This document shows, piece after piece, positions 1-10,239 of a stretch of 64,000 bases of DNA. The notes under the pieces are model-generated. The model ran no database searches and was not told the DNA's origin. It worked only from the letters and a program-made list of their open reading frames with translations. This DNA is from Athene noctua (Eukaryota; Chordata; Aves; Strigiformes; Strigidae). The first letter of the stretch is position 1. Every line of letters starts with the position of its first letter. A program made the position numbers and the translations under genes. The DNA lies in the NCBI RefSeq assembly GCF_965140245.1, contig NC_134037.1, positions 83,584,406-83,648,405 of the forward strand, in the 5' to 3' direction.

Positions 1-3000
1 GACAATCAAAGGAGATCTGTCAGTGGTGATCATGTCGCTCCCTCAGCCTGGGGTCTGACTGCCTGCTGCTTGACTGTGTCCCCTCATCTTTGTCTGCCTC
101 TAGTGGGCACAGCTTTTGAATGTGCATGAAGACAGGGCTTTGGTCCTGTTGAGTCTTTAGTCTCCAGTCACTGTGTGAGGTGAATGGGGTAACTTTCAGC
201 TCCTGTCTGGAGCCGAGTAGGCAGTTGCTCAGATCTTGTGGGAGTTGTCACCCCGGGAGTCTGGTTACAGAGGCAGTGTTCCTGCAACACCTAGTGATGT
301 GGGTAGGAAATGCCAAGTTCGGTGACTAATGCTGGGGCTTGTATCTGGGGATAAGACTGCTAGCTGTCCAGTGCTGGTGGGTGAGCTCTCCAGCCCTTTC
401 TTGAGGTCTTCTCATCCTCCTTATTAATTGTCATCATCACTCTGTGCTGGCACATCTGCTAAATTGTGTAATTCAATGCAGTTACTTTCTAGAGACAAAT
501 TAATGTTCTTTCCTGGAATGTTAATTTTTTTGTGGTGTTTTTTTTTAGATATCTAACTTGCTCTAGACAGAATGATTCCTGTCCCACCTTATTTAGATGG
601 AACTGTCATTTCTGCTAGAAGAAAGGCATTCTTGCCCATGGTTAGTATTCTGCTGCAGTTTCAGCAATATCTGCTATAGTACTACTTCCATAGTTTGTTC
701 ATGATATCAGAATTTCACTGAACCATCTACTTTTCTCCTCTGTGCTAGAGGAAAAGGACATAGCTGATGTCTTCACTTTTGTATTCTCAGACCCAATAAA
801 ACAAACTTTCAACTTGTTTTGTCTGTCTACAGCCTTGGGTAAGGGTTATAAAGGCTGAGCTATATTCTCACCAAAGATCTCAAAAGGGATATCCTGTGCA
901 TCTTTCCTGCTTACCAGTGTAGGTTTTCAAGGGAACTGCACTCGGCTTGCTGGAGCACAAAGGTTGACCCCTCACAGGCTGTAACGTCTGCAGACTGGTG
1001 AGTAATCTGCTGACCTGATTAAAAACTTGCATTAAGTGAAGTTGTCTGTGTAGCTGTTGAGGATAGGAGAGCAGTGCTGCAGCCTGTGCCTCGTGGGCTC
1101 AGCTGAGAACCTTCATCTCACCCCTTGGAGTGGTTATTTATTGTCAGCCAACAAAAGCACAATCCATACAATCACTACTGCAAAGAGCAGAGAATACCTG
1201 AGTGGGAATTTTGTGGGAGCATGTAGAGTTGCAGGGGTTCATGTAAAGCCCTGAGATTTTCTTTTCAGGGGAGCACCATGAGGGACCAGTGCTGCTCATT
1301 TGCATGCCTCCTTGCTACAGGTGGGCTCTGTGTCCCATGCATTGCTGTAACTGCAGTTTGTGTACATGCCTGACTTTTGCAGTATCTTGTATTTAAGCTG
1401 CATCATGAGGCGCTGTGTTTTTTGTGGGAAGTTATTGCTCAGGTTTCCTGATGTCTGGAGCTCCATTTCATCTCCATTGTTGTCTAGACTGCACTGACAT
1501 TGTGTCCTGACAGCCTGACTGGGGCTGTAAGGTAAATTTCCTTCAGCAGGCAAAGGAGGAGCATTTGTCCTGGGACTCTGATATTAAATTGTAAAGCTAA
1601 AAGCATTCTGACTCCTCACCCTTGGCAATATAGGAACTGCCACGTTGTTTTATTTTCATTATATGTGATCACTACTGAGCTGTTAAGAGAAAATTACTTT
1701 CTATTTCAGTAAACTCAATTCTGGTTTCAGACTGACTGTGCATCAGATGCTTAATTTGGAACCCACTCTCTTGGTGAAATTAAAAATTCAAATCTCCAAG
1801 CTGGAGCACTCAAACTGTGCTTGAATTAGAAATTGACTGCTGTCAATGTGCTCTCACACTTCACTTTTTTTTTTTTTAATTCCTCCCTCCCTTCCCCCCT
1901 GATGAGTTTTATATTAGAGTCTTGCTGTAGATGATCTGACTGAGCAGAAGTAGTGGGAATCCACGCTGTCACTCCGTAGACAGAGTGATGAAGGCAAAGT
2001 GTGGTGTGTTAAATAGACCATTCTTGAAAAGGACTGCTGTGTACTAATTTCATAGTTACATACATGTTTGGTGAAATACTTTCATGGGATATGACTGCAA
2101 ACCCATTAAGTGCTGTTTGCAAATTAATTTATGTCCTAACTAAACTTCACAATTGCTATGCAAAATCCTCACTCCCCTATTTGTGTGTAATATTTAAAGC
2201 TTTTTTTTCAGGTCTTGACTGAAAGAACCGGAATGTTCTCTCCACTTGAGACATTTGTATGGACGGCCTCCACAGACTTTTGCACTGAAACTGGGAACAA
2301 AAGGGTTTTTTCCCCAGGAAGAAAAACAATAAACCTTAAAAAACCCAAAACTCCTGAAATAAGCTTTGTTTCTCTATTGTGAGTGTCCTCTGTAGGCTTG
2401 CAACTTATGTGTCCTCTTGCCTCTTTGGAAAGTGAATAAATCATTCTCAATTATTTAACTATAAGTTAAAAAGAATTCTACTCACAGGTTTAAAACAATT
2501 TGGGATGAATATTTGTGGGGAAGTTAAGTGTCTTCTGTTACTGAGTGTGTTAAATGTGCCCAGTTCTGGTATTGTCTTGTTTTCCAAGACCTGCTTGTGT
2601 TCTCCCCCAGGGTGTTTCATGGTCCATCAGGTGGTCTATGGGATGGATTGCAGAGCTGGTTGCAGGATAAGGGGTGACTGGAGAGCCTGAAAAAGTAACT
2701 TATGTTAGGCAGCTGGTCATGTGAGTTCGGTAGATCCAGATAGCCTGGGCTGATAGCACTGAGGTGGGTGACATATATAAGTGAGCTGTGTAGGGAGGTT
2801 TGGAGACTGATTAGGTTGAAGCTCATCAACTAGAGATGAATTTTGAATGTGAGATGTAGTTAAGAGCTGGAGAATGAGATGTGTGAGAAGTGTATGTAAC
2901 AGGATTAAGCTGAAGTTTATTGCAGAGGTCTTGGGCTTCCCTGGCTTTTTTTTGCTTGGACTTCTGTAACAGCAGCTGACTGCATGAAAACAAAGATGAA

Positions 3001-5574
3001 AAGAGCAGAAATGTAATTTTTTTGCTATTTAAGTGATCCTGCTTTTTTGAGACAGCATGGTGTCACCTGTCTGTTCTAGAGTGAATTTGGTCACTTGCTT
3101 TTCTGGCCAACAAAATGAGTTTCCTTGTAACACTGCAGTAGAGAAATTGGTTGGTGTAATTTTCATTCAGCTTGGAGGAATGCAATTTTCTGTAATAGCC
3201 AAGCCTTGGGTCTCAGGTTGCCAGCCATAGGGTGTTATTAGTTATCAAATAAGCCTTCCCCGTGCAACTGCATGCTTTCATGGATAAGCTGGATACTTAT
3301 TATATTTTTAAATCTGAAAAGATTAGAAAGGCATATTTCTGTTCTTTTTGTCACATCAAGGTGCTTAGGCCCTGATTCAACAAGGCACTGCACTTTCTTG
3401 AGTAAAAAGCCTGCTTTTGTGTGTAGTCAATGCACTGCTGAATACTCATGGATGCAGATGTGTTTTAAAGTGTTAGTAGTATCAAACACAATTATAATAT
3501 GTAATTAAGGAAAAGGATGCTTCTCTTATTCCCCCTGAGTAAACAGGTGATTGTTACTGACATGGGAAGTGTTTTGATATTTACCAGTTTACTGGTAAAA
3601 CCAGATTTAAAACACTTCTTTTTCTTGAGGGGGGGAAAAAATGATGGGCATATTAAAACTGGTATCGGCTAAGTGATTCTTACTCTAGAGAGAGGTGCTG
3701 CAATTTCATCAAATGGCTTAAAATGAGTTGTTGCATTAGGGAGGTAAGCGGCTCAAATGTAACAACTCAGTGACATGCACATTATGGGAGTGTGTCAATA
3801 AAAATACAATTGTTTAAACACTGGCTAAGGAAGACCACACTCACCTCGTAAAATGCACAACTCTGAAGTATTTTTTAATGAAGAACAGAAACTAACATGC
3901 ATTTAATGACTTCAGATAATATTTTCTGTGTGACATCTTGAAAATTTAATAGTTGAATAAATGAACCCAGCCTGCAACCTTAGAAATCACAGGAACCCTT
4001 AGTGATGAAATAATTTGTAAATGGTATCAAATATAATACAGCTTAGCCATTGCTTCTCTTCTATAGATACACTTTATAAAATGCTAGATAAATCGAAGTA
4101 CAGTTAACATTCAATGAGTAAGATGAAAAAGCTAACTGAGTCCTTTGCATTTTAAGTTACAAAAATATTCAAAAGTACCTGTCTTTGAAAGCTTATTTGC
4201 ATAAAGAGATGGTGCTGGTTTGTTTTAATACGGACTGTACTGAGATCAGTGCCATCTTAGTTTGAATATTTAGTGGTATCTTTAAAATTCATCAAATGAG
4301 TCAAAATATAACTGATTAGGAACATTTTACATATTTCTGTGACATAGGAACTGAACAGTAATGGTTATTGTCAAGTCAGATTGATCAATCCCTGAGAATG
4401 GTTCACTTTTGTTGCTGATAGATTAAATGTTTGTGTGTCTGTAAATTCTAAATATTCTCATGTTCATGTACAGTTTAATGCAGGTGTTTAAAGCTTCCTT
4501 GACAGAAGCAGCACTACTGAAATTGCTTGGAGCAGTGCTTTGATGGTTGGCTTTAAATATGACCTAGTATTTTTTCCTCCACACCATGGTTACCGCCCAC
4601 AAATGCTCTGAAGGTATTATTCTAATAAAAATCAACTATGTGTAATATAGGTGTATTCAGATAGTCGAGCTCTCTTTAGAACTGCATATATAATTTCTCA
4701 GTTACTTTCAGGAAGAACTTAATGAGCTTGCAAGCGTTCTGTGTTTATGTGTTTAAAGCAGGGGTGAGGAGGTAATCACTTCAGAGTTTCTGTACTAAGC
4801 TGTAAAATCCTAGTGGGCTTTTCAAAAAGGTAGTCTGTCCATAGGTGCTACTAGGGCATTTGATCAGAAAACTGAACTGCAGCTTTTGTAGCTGGAAACA
4901 AAGACTGACTATCTAAAATAAATGAGAGACTGTTCTACTGTCCTTTTGCACCAGGCCATGTACAAGAGAATGTGCTCTTTCCATCAGTGGGAAACTCTTG
5001 GCTTCACCTCTCCCTCTTTCATCTTACTGGTGCAACTAAGATGTGAACAGCATTGCTGGTCATGTCTTGCTTTACAGCATTTTTAGTTTTATTTGTTTTT
5101 CCTGTGCTCTGGCTCTGAGCTGTTAGTTTTTTATGAAATGTTGGTCATCAGGAAATGTTGTTATGGTGAAAGAGCTGTTATAATTAAGGTATTTCTGGGC
5201 TTTGATAATTTGGATTTGAAGCAATTGCACATAATCTGACATTAGAATGTATGTTGCATCATCATCTAGGTTTGTAACACTTTTTTTTTTAATGTTGATT
5301 TGTAATATTACAACTGAAAGGCTTTTTCCATTTGTGACTTTTCTCTTTTTCTAAGTGCATGTCTCATAATGCATGGCGCGCTATAATGTAGGGTTTTTTA
5401 ATTACCTGCAGTTGTTTCACAGTGTTCCAAGGTACCATTTTGATAGTCTTGTAGTTAATAACCATCAGTTATTTGACATGCTTGAAACTGAGGGATTTAT
5501 AAGAAAAATTTGAGGCCTTTTTTTAACAAACTAGCTGGATTGGTTCAATGTAGTTTCTGTATCTGATGCTGCCC

Positions 5575-6270
5575 TGATCCAATATTGGGGAGGGTTCCTA
5601 AACGATCCCAAGAGCGAGATTAAGACATAAACGAGGTCAGATGCCATAGAACCTTGTAAACTTTATTTTCCATAACAATTAGTAATAGCGGTAGGACAGA
5701 GAGAAAAGAAAGGAAAAGTCAGAATCCCTAAGCAAGCAAACGGTAGAGATGCAGTGAGGCTAATTACCACCACCACGAATCCAGCAATGTCCTATTGGCT
5801 CGGTCTCAGTGCAGGTTATGGTGCTCCAGACTCCACCAAAGTCCCAGCTCCGAGTCAGGATGAGATGACAAGAGTGAATAGTGCTCAGTGCTCCCCAAAG
5901 AGGAGTACACAGTCCTTTTATTGTCCCAGTCCCCACGATCTCTCCAAAGAGTCCACGCATTTCCACGGAGCTCACTGTAATACATGCCACCCTGTGGTCC
6001 TGTGCCAGCTTGCACATCTTCCTCATCCTGATTTAACTTCAGGCCGATGTTGTGGTCCCGTCGGGGACAATTGGTCTCCTTCAGAGCATACTCCTTCATG
6101 GCAACAGGATACCGAGGCCAGGAAATGGTGGTGGTGCAGCAGCAATGTTTGAGACGGGTAACATGGTCCCTTACAGATGCACAGACAAAGCAAACTGTGG
6201 TTGTAAAGCTATGAAGAAAAAGAAAGTCTTTGTAATTAAATTTCAGATATGTGATGATAAACAACTGAAA
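5575..6270 (-). mobile_element. LTR-like retroviral fragment, minus strand, borders uncertain
   Basis: Read on the minus strand, the block has LTR-like order. There is a TATA-like CAATAAAAGG near 5924-5914, an AATAAA polyadenylation signal at 5667-5662, and a downstream segment ending about 5575 in TTGGATCA. Its base composition (CpGs, balanced GC) differs from the surrounding intron. A possible end at 5984 gives an imperfect 5-bp flanking repeat (TGCCC/TGCCA), but that would leave only about 60 bases of U3. The true upstream border may instead lie nearer 6270. A minus-strand frame of 152 codons crosses the block (6264-5806); I do not recognise its product and consider it incidental. Confidence 0.5.
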
Positions 6271-6350
6271 TTATTCTAATCTTCAGAAGAGGGACATGGC
6301 AGAAGGGTAAACAGCACACAGATGGTATACGCAAGGCCCTAGTAACATCC

Positions 6351-6814
6351 TGGCTGGATTTTGTGATGGCTGAGGGCACTGTAACTGATCTCTAGCTGGA
6401 GCTGGGGGTCAGGCTGTGGCCACCTCCTCCCTCCCTTATCCTCTGGGGAAAGCCTGGGTGTTTGTGCTGAGGTGTTGGTCCCAGCTCTGTGTCCATCCCT
6501 CTTGGGGGATAATGGACATGTGAGCAATCCTACACGTGTGCACGCCTCGGCAAGGACATGACAAGGACATAGAACAAAGAACTCAGCAACCAACTCCAGG
6601 AGATGGGTTGGGCGGAGAAAGACATTGAGTGTGGCGCTTATTATCCAATCGTGAGAAGGCTTGAAGCGCATGGACAAAGCTAACTGTCCAATCATAAGGA
6701 TTGTACCACGTACCATTCGCATGCACAGGAGAAACCTATAAAAGGGCTTGCTTACCTTCAATAAATGGGCATTGCTTGATCATATTGGTCGTGTGTGTGT
6801 CCATAGCTCCTGCA
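6351..6814 (+). mobile_element. Solo LTR of an avian endogenous retrovirus, plus strand
   Basis: The element starts TGGCTGG and ends CCTGCA (TG...CA). It is flanked by the direct repeat CATCC at 6346-6350 and 6815-6819, as expected of a target-site duplication. Internal signals are in LTR order: CCAAT boxes at 6645 and 6688, TATAAAA at 6737-6743, and AATAAA at 6760-6765, followed by a short R/U5 tail. The short tail and the CCAAT/TATA layout recall alpharetrovirus-like LTRs of birds, but I cannot name the family. No gag, pol or env follows, so it is a solo LTR left by recombination. Confidence 0.75.
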
Positions 6815-6912
6815 CATCCACTCCTTTGCCTTGTGCTTGGTGCAGCTCCCTGAGGCTAAGGACCTGCAGCCCTCTCCTCATAGTGTCCTCTGAACAGCTA
6901 TTGAATATGATA

Positions 6913-6953
6913 ATATTGAATATGATTCAATAATAATATTGAATATGATTCAG
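6913..6953. repeat. AT-rich direct repeat, 18-base units at 23-base spacing
   Basis: The 18-base unit AATATTGAATATGATTCA occurs at 6913-6930 and again at 6936-6953. A third partial copy (ATTGAATATGAT) sits just upstream at 6900-6911. It lies about 100 bases after the solo LTR ending at 6814. It is probably a small slippage or duplication event with no evident function. Confidence 0.8.
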
Positions 6954-9256
6954 GCAGTGGTGTCGCTCTGGTAGCCAGGTGAGGGACTAGTGCTGTTGGA
7001 CTCGCCAGAAGGCAGACCTGGAGTCTATGAAGGACCTGAATGGTAAACCTCTCTAGAGGGTTACCAGCAAATGTTGAGAGGAGTGCAGAGATGCATGGGT
7101 TTTGTGTGGACTAGTTCAGGCTACTGGAATTGTATCACTTTGGTTCAATAATTTTTAGATTTGCATCCAGTTCACTTTGTGCAAGTATCTAACCTTTGGC
7201 TAATTTAAACCTTACTTACATAAGCTTAGTTTAAATTTGGTGTTTAAAGAGCTGTAATTATGTCTGCTTTAGAAATTCATAGTGATTTGGTGAGATCAAT
7301 TTTAAACTTATTTTAATTACCCAAAGAACCTTTTCCATTTTTACAGATGAGGCCTGTGACTAGCCTTTGTAATGGAGATAAAGTATATCCAGTCTTAGAA
7401 CAATTTTTTTTCTTCACGTCTGATTTCTTCTGTTGAAGGCAAATTTAGGCTTTTATTTTGTGTATAAACTAAAAGAATTCTAAAGAACACTTTGTTGCAA
7501 TTTCTGTTCTCTTACTCCAAGAGCAGTTTCTATTTGTTAAGACTTCAATGAAATTACTCCCAGTACAGCATTTCACTGTCTTTTTATAGTAGACAGGCTG
7601 ATGGACTCCGTGACCTTTTTATTTGTGATTTCTGTGATGCTTTTTTCTCTGACAAAAGAGAATGTAAGAGACAGCTGGGGTATTCTAATTTATGGTGATA
7701 GGAAGCAGAATACAGAAGCTTAACTGCAGTCCCTTGGTGAGATGTGCCACTATTCTAGTATGTGGGAAATGTATAAATTGCTTTTGTTGAAGGTTATTTG
7801 GAGAGAATGTAGTGAATGTTGGGAAAATTCTCCTGGGAGGTTTTGGTCTAATGCTTAAATTTTTGTACAGGATGTCATTGTAGTGAGGTGTGTACGAGAC
7901 CTGTGTTAGGAGCTGCTGAGGAGTTTAGATTATGTGCACATGTATCAATGTAAAAATTGACAAAGGGTTGTGATTAGAGATGAACACTAAATAGATTACA
8001 TGTAAATGAAAAAAAAAATCTGAAAATTGTGTTTTTGGAAGAGCTCTGTGTGGGTGATGAGAATACTTCTAACACCTGAGATTCTGGCAATTGATTCTGT
8101 TTCTGAGTAGAGGGCAGCTAATTGAGGGTGTAATTCAGCTAGTCACTAGATCCCTTTGAACAGTGATTGTGGCAAAGAGGTCTGGTCAATATGTTTTTGT
8201 GTTACAGAATGGATGATGGTGCAGAGCTTGTATTTCCATTGATTGTGTGCAAGACAGATGAATGGAATACCTTTTGACTAGTGGTAAATCCATAAGAAAC
8301 TGAAATTAGTCACCATGTAATCTTTCACCCATAATTTTTTTTTTAATAGAAATGTACAGAAGAAAACAAAGACAAGTTACCACTTTCTGATCTCCCACTT
8401 TTATGTTTGTTGTGTTTTTTTATTTTGTTTCATTTTTATTCTGCTCTGCAAACAACACATCTTTTCATCTATATAAGTAAGGTATATAAAGGGAAATTGA
8501 TCTAATGAGCAGAGGCCCTTTCTTAATGATATTAATACTGAAGTAATGCTACCAAGCATATGGTGGCATTAGTTTTCTAGGACTGATGGTCCTGTCTGCA
8601 AAATTTTTCTTTAACTTTACATTTTGGATAATAGGTAGTACAGTAAATCTAAATGACAATTTATAAAATACCTCATTAGACTGACATCTGCAGCCATGGA
8701 GTGTAACAGAGTTGCATCTGTTCTGGAAGCAAAATCTGAATCACTTGCTCATACTAATAAAATATGGATATAAACACAAAAAAATGGACGTGAGCTACAA
8801 CAGATTAGGCACACAATTTCTTTGTGAGTATGGTTCTCATCTTTCTGGAGCAGATTCAGTCTTCTCCTCCAGGATGTGCTTCTAAGTCTGAAAGTCATTC
8901 TGGATCAGAGAAATTGAAACAAAGTCTGTGCTTTAGTGTGCTGCTAAGCAAATTAAGGATGAAGCTCCCAGATCAGTGCTATGAATAGGGAAGATGATGT
9001 GATTCATGTACCCAGGTTTGTGTCCTGATGGATGTGATTATGTTAATGCTAGTTCACTTAAAAGCAGGTGCAAGCTCTTTAGTAAGTGAATGAGTACACA
9101 CAGTGTTCTCATCTATCTGCAGTATCTTTTTTTTTTTTTTTGTGAAATTGAAAGTGATGCACTGTTTGAAATTCCTGAAACATTTTCAGATGCTACAGTA
9201 CCTTAAGCCTAGAAAACTGCAGAAACACTTTAATGACTTTTTTTCCCCTCTCCCAG

Positions 9257-10239
9257 ATGGTCAGGAGCACTTAATGCCTGCAGGCTCTCTTCGTAAAAAG
9301 AAACTGGCAAAAAGACCTGGATACATGAGGCCAGAAGCTCAGCAACAGATAGAGTTTCAGTCCCTGGGTGCCTGCAAACCGTTCAGCCCAGAAGAGCTCA
9401 AACACGGCAAGCAGCAGAGTGGAGACTTTGAGAACTGCTCTCTACGCAGACGATTCCAAAATAACTCTGAATTCTTACGCTGTAGTGCAGTGAGTAGTAC
9501 CATAGTTCCTGCTAATGGGGTAACAACGTTGGCCACTACTGGAAATATGCCAGGACACTGCAAAAATCTTTCATGTTGCAAGAGTCCACGGTCAGAAAAC
9601 ACAGTGATAGGAGCTTACCCTGCTGCAGAAACAAGCAAAGATATTTCTGCTGTATGCTGTACATGGCAGAAAAACCACAGCACTGAAGTGAGCAAGCCCC
9701 CAAACATGTATGCTTTGGATCAGACAGAAGTGAATAACAACTGTGAATATCAAAACAGAGACGTTTCTTGTTCTGTCGGTGCACACGATAGCTTTAGTTC
9801 AAGTTTCAGCTTCATACAGCTCTCCCTGAACTCAGCCTCTGGAATAAGTGATGCTGAAGGCAAGTCAACCATCAAGGAAGCTGAGTATGTTCTGCATCCC
9901 AGCACTGCAGGAAATTTGCAGAAGCCAGAAGAGATGGCGCAAACTCATGAGCATTTGGGAGCTTTGCATTGTTTCTCCAGGCCCAGTGAGGATTTGGAGT
10001 ATGAAAATGAAACTACAGCAAATGATAAACTCCAAGACTGTGAGTCTGTGTCTCTCTCGGATGCAGATGCAACGTTTTCGTATTCTACGGATTCCTCGGA
10101 TGCAGCATCTGCTGGCTCTTCCGTCACCTCAGGCTATGAAAGCAGCTTTACTGTTAGTGACCATAACTGGGATACTTTGATGAAAAAATATGAACCAGTG
10201 CTACAAGACTGCCTGCTTGGCAACCGCAGTACATTAAAG
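9257..10239 (+). CDS. DISC1: DISC1 exon 2: disordered N-terminal head with nuclear localisation signal
   Basis: This large exon encodes 328 residues, counting the codon shared with exon 1. The acceptor is a strong pyrimidine tract ending CCCAG at 9256, and the donor is AAAG/GTTAGT at 10239/10240. It enters in phase 1 and leaves in phase 0. Exon residues 13-20 (RKKKLAKR, followed by PGYMRP) correspond to the human RRRRLARRPGYMR segment, which is a basic nuclear localisation signal. Residues 179-192 hold the Ser/Phe motif SFSSSFSFIQLSLN. Residues from about 255 to 302 are acidic and serine-rich, as expected of an unstructured head. Residues 303-321 (HNWDTLMKKYEPVLQDCLL) match human HSWDTLLRKWEPVLRDCLL and start the ordered part. 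Between these islands the sequence differs greatly from human. The frame is open upstream to 9103 only because intron 1 happens to lack stops there; the true start should be in exon 1. Confidence 0.95.

Larger units (their letters stand above)
1..9256 (+). other. 3' part of DISC1 intron 1 (or upstream DNA); no exon seen
   Basis: No open frame in this stretch shows recognisable protein similarity, and those present are short and AT-driven. I saw no CpG-rich block and no short ATG exon ending in phase 1, so the first DISC1 exon is probably upstream of base 1. The interval holds two LTR-type elements (about 5575-6270 and 6351-6814), an AT-rich direct repeat at 6913-6953 and a T-run just before exon 2 (about 9126-9142). 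The rest appears to be unique non-coding sequence. Confidence 0.7.

Noticed and set aside
5806..6264. Minus-strand 152-codon frame
   Set aside because: It lies inside an LTR-like block with promoter and poly(A)-type signals. I could not recognise the product, and LTRs often carry incidental frames.
6339..6761. Minus-strand 140-codon frame
   Set aside because: It is antisense to the solo LTR U3 region (6351-6814) and has no recognisable domain.
9103..9256. Open frame and ATG upstream of exon 2 that would extend the DISC1 protein by 51 residues
   Set aside because: It crosses a T-run and the full acceptor pyrimidine tract ending CCCAG, and exon 2 homology starts exactly at that AG. It is best read as intron, barring an LTR-driven alternative transcript.
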